Source: Crocinitomicaceae bacterium
Lineage (GTDB): Bacteria; Bacteroidota; Bacteroidia; Flavobacteriales_D; Crocinitomicaceae
NCBI GenBank assembly: GCA_028689775.1
Contig: JAQVCM010000012.1
Location: 1-64,000, forward strand
DNA length: 64,000 nt
Direction of reading: 5' to 3'
Under the pieces are notes generated by a model. The model searched no databases. It had not been told where the DNA came from and saw only the letters and a program-made list of their open reading frames with translations. The translations under genes and the position numbers were made by a program. Shown here one piece after another: positions 1-8,653 of the stretch. Position 1 is the stretch's first letter, and each line of letters starts with the position of its first letter.

Positions 1-1850
1 GGAGGTGTTTTTTCTGTATGTAGATGTCGCAGGGATTGACGGAAGGAAAATGCTCTTACCAGAGGAGGTCTTCGTAGCTACGAGTTAGCATAACGGAGAA
101 GTCAGCAGAGGTCATAGTACTTTGTAGAAATGCGTAGCATTCACGTATACTGATGAAAAGTAAATAAGTGAATGAGCTAAACGAGCCGATGAATAAAGCG
201 GAGGTCTCACAAACAAAGGAAGGACTGAACAAGAAAAAGCAATAGCTTTTGAAGACCAAACGTTAGAGCAGGGAGATTGGTTTTCAATTTGGACTGGAAT
301 ATCGGTAAAACGATATAGCTACCCGAAACGAAAGCAGGTAAAACAAAATGTAAAAAGAATGGTAGAACAAGTAGTACATCCTCATAATCTGCAAAAAGCT
401 TTGAGGCAAGTCATTGTCAATAAAGGGAGCGCAGGAATCGATGGTAGAAAAGCGGCGGAACTAGCGGATTTTTTCCGAGAGAATAAATCGTGTATTATAG
501 AGTCGATAAGGGACGAAAGCTATTTGCCTCAAGCCATTCTAGGAGTGGAACCGAGGATACGAGCTCACGAATACCATTAAAAACAAGCAAGACATGAGTA
601 AATACCAAAAGGAAACGGTAAAACACGTCTTTTAGGTATTCCAACGGTAACCGACAGGTTACTCCAACAGGCGGTGTCACAAGTAGTAATGCCAAAATAC
701 GAGAATGAGTTCAGTGTTCATAGCTACGGTTTTCGACCCAATAAAAATGCCCGTCAAGCAGTTGGTAAGGCATTGGAATATATCCATGAGGGTTATTTGA
801 ATATCGTCGACATTGACCTAAAAACATTCTTCGACGAGGTTGATCATTGTCTGCTTATGAATCTGATTTATCAAAAGGTAAAATGTCCGAAAACACTTCG
901 ATTGATACGCAAATGGTTACGAGCACCGATACAAATAAACGGTAAACTGCAAAAGAGAAGAAGAGGTGTTCCGCAAGGGAGTCCGATTAGTCCATTGTTA
1001 TCCAACATTCTGCTCAATGAGCTAGACAAGGAACTGACAAGACGAAAGCTTCGATTTGTACGCTATGCCGATGACTTTAGTATCTATTGCAAAAGACCAA
1101 GCGAAGCAACAGCCATACTCAAAGCAATTGAAAAGTACTTACAAACAAAACTTAAACTCACTATCAATAAAGAGAAAAGTGGCGTTCGTAAACCCGTTCA
1201 ATTTGAGATTTTAGGCTTTGGCTTCGTTCCAACGTATCAGAAAGGAGTGAAGGGCAGATATCAATTGGTAGTGTCAGAGAAAGCATGGAAGCGACTTAAG
1301 CAACGACTTAAAACCATTACCCGTAAAACCACACCAATGAGCTTCGATGAGCGGATTTCCAAAATAAATGACCGCCGAAGGCAGCAGCGAAGCTAACTGC
1401 AACGAGGGTGGTTAAACTACTTTCGAGGTACAAGTATTCAAGGAAAACTGCGAGACTTAGACGGTTGGTTGCGGAATCGACTGCGCTATTGCATTTGGAC
1501 AGACTGGAAGAATTGGAGCGAAGCGGAAAACACGAACACAAATAAAAAACAATTAAAAAGTGAGCTAAACCTGAACGGAAACGGAAAAACCTTATTCGTC
1601 TGGGCGTTGACCAAGAACACGCCTATGCTTGGAGCAGAACGAGAAAGGGTGGATGGGCAGTTGCACAGAGTCCGATTTTGAACACAACGATTACTTTGTC
1701 AAGACTCAAGAAACGTGGGTATTACGCTTTGTTGGACATTTACACTTTATTAAACCCATCTTTTTACGAACCGCCGTATACGTGACCCGTACGTACGGTG
1801 GTGTGAGAGGCGCACTCCGTCAGGTTATCTGGCGGAGCCGTCTACTCGAT
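1..1850 (+). mobile_element. Group II intron (3' part; 5' end outside window), degenerate
   Basis: The stretch holds structured non-coding RNA (1-358), a broken reverse transcriptase/maturase gene (359-1785), and a 3' end folding as group II domains V and VI. Domain V begins near 1768 and pairs CCGCCGTA with TACGGTGG around a central loop; domain VI follows at about 1811-1845. The likely 3' boundary is the CTACTCGAT ending at 1850, ambiguous by a few bases. The 5' boundary lies before the window. The intron is antisense to the cassette genes and ends at the predicted R'' core of the endonuclease cassette. The open frame 56-259 on the minus strand is inside the RNA part and is not taken as a gene. 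Confidence 0.85.
359..1785 (+). pseudogene. ltrA: Group II intron reverse transcriptase/maturase, interrupted by three short inserts
   Basis: The protein would splice and retrohome the intron. The N-terminus (HPHNLQKALRQV), RT palm with YADD (1064-1075), QGSPISPLLSN motif, maturase domain X (RGWLNYFRGTSIQGKL) and a C-terminal AYAWSRTRKGGW block are all recognisable. No HNH endonuclease domain follows. The frame is broken at 551-601 (51 nt, with stops), 1373-1396 (24 nt ending in TAA) and 1511-1566 (56 nt, shifting the frame). Removing exactly these three pieces joins GVE to IPKGNGK, IND to LQRGW and DWK to KPERKRKNL, restoring one continuous ORF to the TGA at 1783. As it stands the gene should be inactive unless the inserts are bypassed. 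Confidence 0.85.
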
Positions 1851-1874
1851 TATGTGTTCGCCCTTCCTTCTTCA

Positions 1875-3665
1875 TTATAGCGAGTTGTAATAATTCTTGA
1901 TTTTTTGAGCCATTAATTTCCGTCTTAAAGTCAAAAAATCTTGATAGTCGTCAATACTCATTTCCATAATTTCGGTTGGAACGCAATTCATCTTCAAGTT
2001 GTCCAAAAATTCTTGTTCGCTCGAAAGTCCGCTTACTAGGCGGTTATCGTCTTGCATTTGAGTTTTAATAAGTTCAAAATAATCTTTTGGCGGTTTATTG
2101 CCAACTTTTATGTTTACTTCCGATTGCATATAAACATAATTTGCAATTTGGTTGTACTGCCGTCTATCAAGTCCGTTTTTTTTCAAATAGTCTTTTGGAA
2201 ATAAATGATGAATGTCGCCACGCAACGAAATTAAATCGCTTACCAAAACGTCTTTTGATAAAAAACCTCTGTCGTTGGCTTTTACTTGTGAAGCCAAAAA
2301 CACGTGAAAATATGGACTACTTGCAACGGAAGTATCTAAACTTTGTGGCAAAGATGCGTTCCAAAAAGCTTCAGAAAGTTCTCCGTCTTCTTTTTCTTGT
2401 AAATATTCGCCAAATGGTTTTTGAGAAATTTGTTTGATGTCAAAGTCAAATGTACTTTCAGGTGAACCTGAATATCGTCCTGTCAAAATCGAGTAAACCA
2501 ACCATTTTCTAACATAACTTTCAATGGCAACAGAGTTAACGCCAAGTTCTTTTAGTTTTAGGTAAACAATATAAGCAAAATTCAATGCGTTTTGCGAACG
2601 GATAAGTTTTGGCGAAATAAATCCTGCTGATTTCACAATCATTAAAAACCGTTTGAAATTGGTTTCGTTGATGAAGTTGTAAACACCTGTTTTCAATTTC
2701 AAAAATGATTGTTCGGCAATTTCTGTTTCGTAGCTTCTTGTTTCAAAATTTCTACCCGATAATAAACTTACCAAATCAGAAAGTCGTCCTCTGTTGAATT
2801 GCGAAGTAAATGCAACGCGAAGTAAATCGTTATAACTTGGGTCGTATAAATCCTCGTTTTCGGTTTTAAGCCACGACATTTTTTGAAAAAAAACGGTTTT
2901 CGCAAACTCTTTGTCGTTATCTATAATTTGTTTGTAAAATTCAGGTGAGATTGCTAAATGACAGAAATAATCAATTGCTTTTCTCAATTCATTTCCACCG
3001 TTTTCTGTGTCCGAAGCAATTTTACTCATAGCAAAATCTGCCTGACTTAATACAACTCCTTTTGAGTTGATACGGATAAAAATTTCTGTAACCGTTTCGA
3101 TGTCCAAATCCGAACCTAACTCAATCATTCCGATTGGTTTTTTCACAATACTGATTAATCTCGAAAATGATTTTTCAATTAAATCTTCGTCAATTTCAGG
3201 ATTAAGAGCAGAATAATCTCTAACCAATTTCAGCAAACTGATTTTACCTGAAAAAGCATCAACAATATCGTGAAGCCAAATTTTATCTTTTAAAATAGCA
3301 GGGTTTTGTACTTCAAATCGTTCTTCAATTGGATTGAATGCGATTTTTATTTTTATGCGTTGATAGTTTTTGTTGATAACGTATTGTCCAAGAATTGCGG
3401 CAGTCAAAGCTGTTACTCGTTGTTGTCCGTCAATTAAAACTTTTTTGCCTTCGCTTAAACTTCCATCTTTCAGTTTTACGTTCGGATTTCGCCACGCAAT
3501 TACATAACCGATTGGATAACCTTGATACAAACTGTCCATTAAATCACGAACTTTTGAACTGTCCCAAACAAATGGTCTTTGAATTTCTGGAATTGCGATT
3601 TCGCCCGAATTTACCCAAGCTAAAATTGTTTCTATTAAATGTTGGTTTACTGAATATTTTTGCAT
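1875..3665 (-). CDS. GmrSD-like DUF262/DUF1524 HNH endonuclease
   Basis: This 596-residue protein has an N-terminal DUF262 (GmrS-like) domain with [10 protein letters not shown] at about 25-34 and the signature [11 protein letters not shown] at about 78-88, thought to bind or hydrolyse nucleotide. The C-terminus has an HNH-type centre (HHLFPKDYL from about 486, then N/NYV residues), like DUF1524/GmrD. Proteins of this layout include type IV modification-dependent restriction enzymes (GmrSD, BrxU) and SspE, which cut modified or phage DNA; the substrate here cannot be read from sequence. It is the sole gene of cassette 4. Its stop is 17 nt from the cassette-end core, where the group II intron sits. 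Confidence 0.82.
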   Translation of the reverse strand: MQKYSVNQHLIETILAWVNSGEIAIPEIQRPFVWDSSKVRDLMDSLYQGYPIGYVIAWRNPNVKLKDGSLSEGKKVLIDGQQRVTALTAAILGQYVINKNYQRIKIKIAFNPIEERFEVQNPAILKDKIWLHDIVDAFSGKISLLKLVRDYSALNPEIDEDLIEKSFSRLISIVKKPIGMIELGSDLDIETVTEIFIRINSKGVVLSQADFAMSKIASDTENGGNELRKAIDYFCHLAISPEFYKQIIDNDKEFAKTVFFQKMSWLKTENEDLYDPSYNDLLRVAFTSQFNRGRLSDLVSLLSGRNFETRSYETEIAEQSFLKLKTGVYNFINETNFKRFLMIVKSAGFISPKLIRSQNALNFAYIVYLKLKELGVNSVAIESYVRKWLVYSILTGRYSGSPESTFDFDIKQISQKPFGEYLQEKEDGELSEAFWNASLPQSLDTSVASSPYFHVFLASQVKANDRGFLSKDVLVSDLISLRGDIHHLFPKDYLKKNGLDRRQYNQIANYVYMQSEVNIKVGNKPPKDYFELIKTQMQDDNRLVSGLSSEQEFLDNLKMNCVPTEIMEMSIDDYQDFLTLRRKLMAQKIKNYYNSL

Positions 3666-3711
3666 TTATTTTTTACGTTAGTTTCTATTTAGCACGGTCG
3701 TTCTTAGGGTG

Positions 3712-3847
3712 ACACATAACGTTTTCGGGCTTTGCGTTCGGGCGGGTTTAGGAGCACAAAACTGTCAACCAGCACTGAACTTGAATAGAAGCACAAAGCT
3801 CCAAGTTTGCACGTCACCCCGCCTGACGCAAAACCCGTGTTGGCGGC
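3712..3847 (-). repeat. attC-like site A (end of the abortive-infection cassette)
   Basis: This is a 136-bp imperfect palindrome. On the plus strand the arm at 3718-3746 (AACGTTTT, CGGGCTTTGCGTTCGGGCGGG) pairs with 3817-3846 (CCCCGCC, GACGCAAAACCCG, GTTGGCGG), leaving extra unpaired bases in one arm as in attC sites. On the minus strand R'' is GCCGCCAAC and R' is G^TTATGTGT. The two cores do not match each other; R'' matches the start of cassette 3 and R' starts cassette 4. The loop shares GGAGCA, AAAACT, TCAA and ACGTCACCC with site B. Confidence 0.8.
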
Positions 3848-3854
3848 TGGCATA

Positions 3855-4766
3855 TTAGTCCTCATTTAAGCAGTCTTCCGTCAGCTTTTTGGATTTAAAA
3901 ACTTCAAGGTCTGCTTGGTCTAATAAAAGTTTACCATTCATATTTTGTAGCATATCATATTTGTCAACTAAATATTTGAATTTAGGATAACCAAGGTCTT
4001 CTACCAAGCAATTGTATAATAGAAGCACAAGTTCATAGGCTGAGAGTTGTGCTCTTAATAATGCAGCATAATGCTTTTTCTGTTCATCAGTAATAAGGTC
4101 TGATTTGTGAATGTATTTTACAATGTGGTATAAGTGCCTGAAATAATGCCCTAATGATGCTTGTTCCTTATTGTAAACTGTAGAATAATTTTCAATGGCT
4201 ACACTTTCTTTATACGAAAGTGAGGATTTCATCTCTTTGGAAAGTCCTACAGATTTCAGATTTATTTCCTTAAGGTTGTGTTGCATCATCAAGTAAACGG
4301 TTGAAAAGTATTCCCTTTTATCTGATTGCTCTCCTTCAGTTGTCTCTTTGATATATTCCTCCATTTCGCCCTCTTTGCCTCCTTCTTTTTTTCTTTTCAA
4401 TTTTTCTCTTTTTGAAACATAATTATAGTCAACCCAAAGTGCTTGAACAATTTCGTTGTGAAATGTGAGGAGTTGAAAAAAGCTACTTTCAAACCGCTGC
4501 AAGGACAAAATTTTGTTCTGCTTATCAAACTCTATTTGCTGTTGTCTGTTTTGTTCTCCTTGCAGTCTAAATGCAAGATAAACAAGTATGAAACTTGATA
4601 ATCCAATGAGTGGTCCAGATAGACCACCAAACCAGTCACCAACTGTCCCAAGTTCTTGAAATGACTTGTCGGACAAAATTAAATACTTGATTATAAAAGG
4701 GTGTCCAAGCCCCAAAATAATTGTGAAGATTGCAACCCCAATTAAGATTTTATCTGTTGTTTTCAT
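3855..4766 (-). CDS. Putative phage abortive-infection protein (PutAbiC-like)
   Basis: The 303-residue protein has two predicted membrane helices at about 8-30 and 45-67, then a soluble region rich in coiled-coil character. The segment RFESSFFQLLTFHNEIV, shortly after the second helix, resembles the conserved part of the putative phage abortive-infection family (PF16872-like, PutAbiC). By analogy it may sense infection at the inner membrane and stop growth or kill the cell; this is family-based inference. It is the only gene of cassette 3, with its stop 8 nt before the R'' core of site A. Confidence 0.68.
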   Translation of the reverse strand: MKTTDKILIGVAIFTIILGLGHPFIIKYLILSDKSFQELGTVGDWFGGLSGPLIGLSSFILVYLAFRLQGEQNRQQQIEFDKQNKILSLQRFESSFFQLLTFHNEIVQALWVDYNYVSKREKLKRKKEGGKEGEMEEYIKETTEGEQSDKREYFSTVYLMMQHNLKEINLKSVGLSKEMKSSLSYKESVAIENYSTVYNKEQASLGHYFRHLYHIVKYIHKSDLITDEQKKHYAALLRAQLSAYELVLLLYNCLVEDLGYPKFKYLVDKYDMLQNMNGKLLLDQADLEVFKSKKLTEDCLNED

Positions 4767-4823
4767 TTTATAGTTATCTCTTTTTTTCTGTCAGTTCAAA
4801 GTTACCACAGTCGCTCAATGCTT

Positions 4824-4959
4824 GCCGCCAACGTTTTGGCGCTTGGCGCAGTGGCGGATTTCGGAGCATAAAACTTTCAATACACCACAAAAGTTGATGC
4901 GAGGTAGAATGTTCAATTAACCACGTCACCCGCCATTGAGCTAAACGCCTGTTACAGGC
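4824..4959 (-). repeat. attC-like site B (end of the NERD cassette)
   Basis: This 136-bp imperfect palindrome pairs plus-strand arm 4830-4857 (AACGTTTT, GGCGCTTGGCGCAGTGGCGG) with 4929-4958 (CCCGCCATTGAGC, TAAACGCC, TGTTACAGG). On the minus strand R'' is GCCTGTAAC and R' is G^TTGGCGGC. R'' matches the start of cassette 2 over 14 of 15 bases (GTTACAGGCA, then A or G, then TAAG). R' belongs to cassette 3. The 68-codon frame crossing this site (4774-4980) is an artefact of the repeat. Confidence 0.8.
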
Positions 4960-4976
4960 AGTAAGATTTCTGTTCG

Positions 4977-6074
4977 TCATTTCGTTGCAATAATTTTTTG
5001 TTCATTTATTCGCAATATGAAGTCAGCAATTCTCTGTGTCTCGTTAGGTGAAAATGTCGGTTTAAAATAGTTTATATACCCAAGCAGCTCGTTTAAAGTT
5101 AAAACTTTCACGAACTGAAATTCCTCTTGGGGCTTTGTATTTGTCATTACAATAAGGTTTTTGATTGATATTTTTTTGTCACCCCAATGATGTCTGTCTA
5201 AACGGAGATGATAATTGCTCATTTCATTGTTCAGCAATTTAAATAAAACAAAACTTGCTCTTCTTATTTGTTGAACAGGTGAACGTAAACTCAAACTTTC
5301 CAAAGATTTTTCACTCCAATTCTTAGTCTCAATAAGAAATATTCCTGAAGGTGAAACAAGAATATGGTCAATCTGAACAGATTTTATGTAATCATTTTCC
5401 TGTCTGTTATATATTGCTGGTGAAAAGGAAACAGAAAAATCATTAATCAAAAAATAGTCGTCTGATAGATTTTCTAAGGTCTTAACAACCTTTTGTTCAC
5501 CTAAAGCACCATAAATAAAACTGTTTAGATTGTCAATTACAGCCTTCTTTCTTTCAAGTTCTGATAAAGAATGATGAACACTCTGTCTTACGGCTTTATC
5601 TTCATTTGAAATTATATACTGATAACGATTGCTTTTTTTTTGATAATTGTCAACAAGGTGGCTAATTGACTTTTTTACTTCACTATCAAATTTATTTTTT
5701 TTGTTTTTTATTTTCCTATTACAGCTCCACAGTTTTATATTATGGGTTATTTTCTGAAATAAGTTTGTCGGATTTTGGTTCGTATAAACATTATAAAGTT
5801 GTTTCAGTTTATCAATTTCGTCTGTTAATAGCTGTTCTGTCTGCCTTTTCTGTGTTTCTATTGCTGTATCTAAGTCTTTCAACTCTACATTGAGTATGTT
5901 CTTTTCTTCTTCAATTAGGTTTTTATGATGAGAAATTAATTGCTGTCGGGATATTGCAAATGCGCTTTGAAAGTCAATAACTTCTTTTAAAGATTTAAAG
6001 TCATAAATATTACTTTCTTCTAAATGTGCTTTTAAAGTCTTCAGTGACCCAATTGTATTATAAGTTCTACTCAT
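4977..6074 (-). CDS. NERD-domain (nuclease-related) protein with N-terminal coiled coil
   Basis: The 365-residue protein starts with a long charged helical region (about 10-185) and carries a NERD domain from about 189: GALGEQ (189-194), QIDHILVSPSGIF (234-246) and IETKNWS (248-254). The D...ExK arrangement matches the restriction-endonuclease-like fold, so DNA or RNA cleavage is plausible but not shown. NERD proteins are common in mobile and defence contexts. It has no signal peptide and is probably cytoplasmic. It is the only gene in cassette 2; the start is about 50 nt inside the cassette and the stop 17 nt from the R'' core of site B. Confidence 0.78.
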   Translation of the reverse strand: MSRTYNTIGSLKTLKAHLEESNIYDFKSLKEVIDFQSAFAISRQQLISHHKNLIEEEKNILNVELKDLDTAIETQKRQTEQLLTDEIDKLKQLYNVYTNQNPTNLFQKITHNIKLWSCNRKIKNKKNKFDSEVKKSISHLVDNYQKKSNRYQYIISNEDKAVRQSVHHSLSELERKKAVIDNLNSFIYGALGEQKVVKTLENLSDDYFLINDFSVSFSPAIYNRQENDYIKSVQIDHILVSPSGIFLIETKNWSEKSLESLSLRSPVQQIRRASFVLFKLLNNEMSNYHLRLDRHHWGDKKISIKNLIVMTNTKPQEEFQFVKVLTLNELLGYINYFKPTFSPNETQRIADFILRINEQKIIATK

Positions 6075-6115
6075 TCTGTTTGTCGATTGTCGATTTTTGG
6101 GTGTCGATACTTATT

Positions 6116-6251
6116 GCCTGTAACGTTTTGCAGCTACCCGAAGGGCGGGACTTTTACCACAAATCTTGATTTGAAAAACTAATGTTTGATTTACCACAAA
6201 ACTGTCTTTGGAACACGAAACCCCGCCTTTTGGGTAGGTGCTGTTGGCGGT
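6116..6251 (-). repeat. attC-like site C (end of the protease two-gene cassette)
   Basis: This 136-bp imperfect palindrome pairs plus-strand arm 6122-6149 (AACGTTTT, GCAGCTACCCGAAGGGCGGG) with 6220-6250 (CCCCGCCTTTTGGGTAGGTGC, TGTTGGCGG). On the minus strand R'' is ACCGCCAAC, matching the start of cassette 1 at 8662-8654. R' is G^TTACAGGC, the start of cassette 2. Its length is identical to sites A and B, and the AAAACG^TT lead-in to the crossover is shared, but the loop sequence differs more. Confidence 0.8.
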
Positions 6252-6259
6252 TAGTGCCT

Positions 6260-7750
6260 TTACTTTGTTCCGAAATTATATTGAATACCTATATACCATC
6301 CTTTGGGTACAGCATCAAATTTATAACTTATGTCTTTGTCGAGGTCTGTCGTTGAAGTAATTGTTTGTCCAACACTTAGCTTGTCAAGACTTTGATTCCA
6401 CGTCCAAATTGGTCCACCTGAAATTGCTATTCTTGCTACAGGAATAGAAAACCCCGTGCCTAACAACATAAATGGACGCTTTTTAGTTGGGTCAATTCCA
6501 AGTTGAAACAATGGAGAAAAATATCGTGATGTCTTAAAGTTAAAATTTAGAAACACGGCAGTAACAGCTGTGTTTTTATTTATATCGTCTTCTGTTACGG
6601 TGAAATTAGTACCGTCATTGGCAACACCAAAACCTTTGAGAGTAGTATTACCGTAAAATATACCTGTACTAACAGAAACATCAAAGATGTCGTATTTGCG
6701 AAACTCAAATTTTTGATTTAGTAAGTCGCTTTTCTTTGAAAAATCTGAACTTTCCTTTTTGAACTCATATTCAGAAATAGTTAAGACTGTTTCCAATTTT
6801 TCCCCATTATCAAACTCTACACTTCTTATTTTATAATAACCTTTCTGCTTTGATGATTCATTAGCGGTCGAGTTTTCTACAATTTTTAAAATAGGCTTTA
6901 ATTTTTCAATGATTTTTTTGTCAGAATTAAATTTTGTCAATGACTTTTCAAGGTAAGAAGTTAACACTGCATTAATATAACTTTTTAGTAATGCATTACT
7001 TATTGAAAGATTTTTTAGGGTTTCAGAAACACTTTTTTTAAGGTCATCAACAATAAGGAAATTCGCCTCTATGTCTGAAACAATTTTTAATTGGGCAGCA
7101 AGACCTTTTTCAGGATTATTATAGTCTGTAATATCTTTAAAATCAAAGAGTGTCGAATAGACTTTACTTGCCTTAGTTTCTATGTTTTCAGAATTCCTTT
7201 TATCAAAATTCTCTACCAACGTAAAGAACTTATTCAAATTATAAATTTCACCATCTTTGCTATTATTTAGCTTGTTTTGATTGTCTTTTAAATGAATTAG
7301 TAGAAGTAATAAATCTTTATCAGTAAAACTACAATCTAAGATATTCAATGTATCTTTTTCATTTACTTTTTCAACAACATTTTGAGCAACGCCCTGTTGA
7401 TTTTGACTTGAAACTGGTGTTCCGAACTGTCCAACTAACAAAGAAACAAAATCCTTTATTGCTTTGTCTCTCTCATCTGTTGAAATGGAATCCTTCCAAG
7501 ATAATTTATATTTCAAAGGATTTATCCATTTGAAATATAAATTTATTTGATTGTCTTTCCCTTTAGTATTTCTCGCTGCCTCTGTGACATCAGCATTATT
7601 ATCAACAGAATTCAGCAATCCGTTATTTTCATTTAAACTCAAATAAATGACTTGGTTCTTTTTTTCTTTTAGCTCGACTTTTGTGGTTTGAGCATTTAAA
7701 AATTGTGTGCCTAGCAAAACACAAATACTGAATACGAGGAGTCTTTTCAT
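6260..7750 (-). CDS. Exported protein of unknown function, possible outer-membrane protein
   Basis: I do not recognise the family. The 496-residue protein has a clear signal peptide (KRLLVFSICVLLG, cleavage near LNAQ), a long helical, Lys/Asn-rich middle and a C-terminal part from about 350 with short alternating hydrophobic strands. It ends in GIQYNFGTK, an aromatic ending typical of outer-membrane barrels. It is the second gene of cassette 1, starting 20 nt after the protease stop, so the two are probably co-expressed. No catalytic motif was seen. Confidence 0.6.
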   Translation of the reverse strand: MKRLLVFSICVLLGTQFLNAQTTKVELKEKKNQVIYLSLNENNGLLNSVDNNADVTEAARNTKGKDNQINLYFKWINPLKYKLSWKDSISTDERDKAIKDFVSLLVGQFGTPVSSQNQQGVAQNVVEKVNEKDTLNILDCSFTDKDLLLLLIHLKDNQNKLNNSKDGEIYNLNKFFTLVENFDKRNSENIETKASKVYSTLFDFKDITDYNNPEKGLAAQLKIVSDIEANFLIVDDLKKSVSETLKNLSISNALLKSYINAVLTSYLEKSLTKFNSDKKIIEKLKPILKIVENSTANESSKQKGYYKIRSVEFDNGEKLETVLTISEYEFKKESSDFSKKSDLLNQKFEFRKYDIFDVSVSTGIFYGNTTLKGFGVANDGTNFTVTEDDINKNTAVTAVFLNFNFKTSRYFSPLFQLGIDPTKKRPFMLLGTGFSIPVARIAISGGPIWTWNQSLDKLSVGQTITSTTDLDKDISYKFDAVPKGWYIGIQYNFGTK

Positions 7751-7770
7751 TTTATTAAAATTTACTTGGT

Positions 7771-8607
7771 TTATCTACCTGGATACCATTGTTTAATATA
7801 AGCAATATCATTAGTTGATAATAAATTATTCATCCCTACGCTAAATCTACCTCCCGTCATAAGAGGATCAATAGGATAAAGCATAATTGAATTACGGTCA
7901 AATCCTGAATTAGATATAGTTAAATTGTCATAAACCGCAAACAAGTTATTATCTACATCATCTTGTGTCCAGCCTTGCGTTGCTGCATAGTATCTGTAAA
8001 CGGCTGGCTTATCCCAAGGAATACTTGCTGCTGGACTTTGATGTTCGTGAATGCAGCCAAGTGCGTGTCCAAATTCGTGAAGAACAGTCCTGCTAAATTC
8101 GAGGTCAGGTGTTGTTTGGTCAAACCAACCAAAATTCATAGTCGGTTCTTCTTGATTTGTTATGTTTAAGCAATCTACCCCAATGTACGACCAAGAGCCA
8201 ATTCCTTGTTGAAAGGAAATGCGAATTTCTGCATCACCATTTTCAATAAAGTCAAAGTTGATGTTTGCAAAACGTGTCCAAACAAGAGCTTTTTCTATTA
8301 CTTTATCTCTAAGAAATTGTGTGCCACCCAAAAATTTAACCTTAATAGTTTTACCATTTGCCCATTTTTTATCTCGCCATATTGCAAGTTCAATAAGTTT
8401 ATTTTGCCTTGGTTGGCTTAAAGTATGAAGTAGAGCTACATTTTTCTCTTGGACAGCCCTTTCTAAATATTCTTCAGTAACGAAGTCAAGGTCTATTGTT
8501 TCTCCGTCCTTTTCGAGAATCAAGTTGGATTTACGTTCTTTATATGAGTTATAAAGCCCGTAAATCAAATTTGTTCTCCCGCTTATTTTGTCTATGCAAA
8601 TTTTCAT
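7771..8607 (-). CDS. Metzincin (astacin-like) zinc metalloprotease, first cassette gene
   Basis: From ATG 8607 the product has 278 residues. The zinc-binding motif HEFGHALGCIHEH (177-189) fits HExxHxxGxxH, with a Met-turn SIMLYPI at about 240-246, as in metzincins such as astacins. No signal peptide is visible, so it may act in the cytoplasm or be exported another way. The open frame extends to a TTG at 8661, but that lies in the recombination core, so 8607 is preferred (ATG 8652 is an alternative). It shares cassette 1 with the exported protein downstream, a possible protease/partner pair; the target is unknown. Confidence 0.78.
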   Translation of the reverse strand: MKICIDKISGRTNLIYGLYNSYKERKSNLILEKDGETIDLDFVTEEYLERAVQEKNVALLHTLSQPRQNKLIELAIWRDKKWANGKTIKVKFLGGTQFLRDKVIEKALVWTRFANINFDFIENGDAEIRISFQQGIGSWSYIGVDCLNITNQEEPTMNFGWFDQTTPDLEFSRTVLHEFGHALGCIHEHQSPAASIPWDKPAVYRYYAATQGWTQDDVDNNLFAVYDNLTISNSGFDRNSIMLYPIDPLMTGGRFSVGMNNLLSTNDIAYIKQWYPGR

Positions 8608-8653
8608 ATTGTTTCTTGTTTTTGAATTTGTCAATTGTTGTGTTTTCGGCATT

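Noticed and set aside
56-259. 67-codon minus-strand frame at the window start
   Set aside because: It lies in the structured RNA part of the group II intron, antisense to it.
2087-2437. 116-codon plus-strand frame inside the DUF262 gene
   Set aside because: It is antisense to a well-supported gene and has no protein features of its own.
4774-4980. 68-codon minus-strand frame between two cassette genes
   Set aside because: It spans the 136-bp palindrome of site B, and its residues are dictated by the repeat arms. No homology or promoter supports it.
3712-6251. Reading the 136-bp palindromes as simple terminators or a CRISPR array
   Set aside because: Their arms are long and imperfect with about 70-nt loops and no T-tract, and the cores pair across genes; there are no short regular repeats with spacers.
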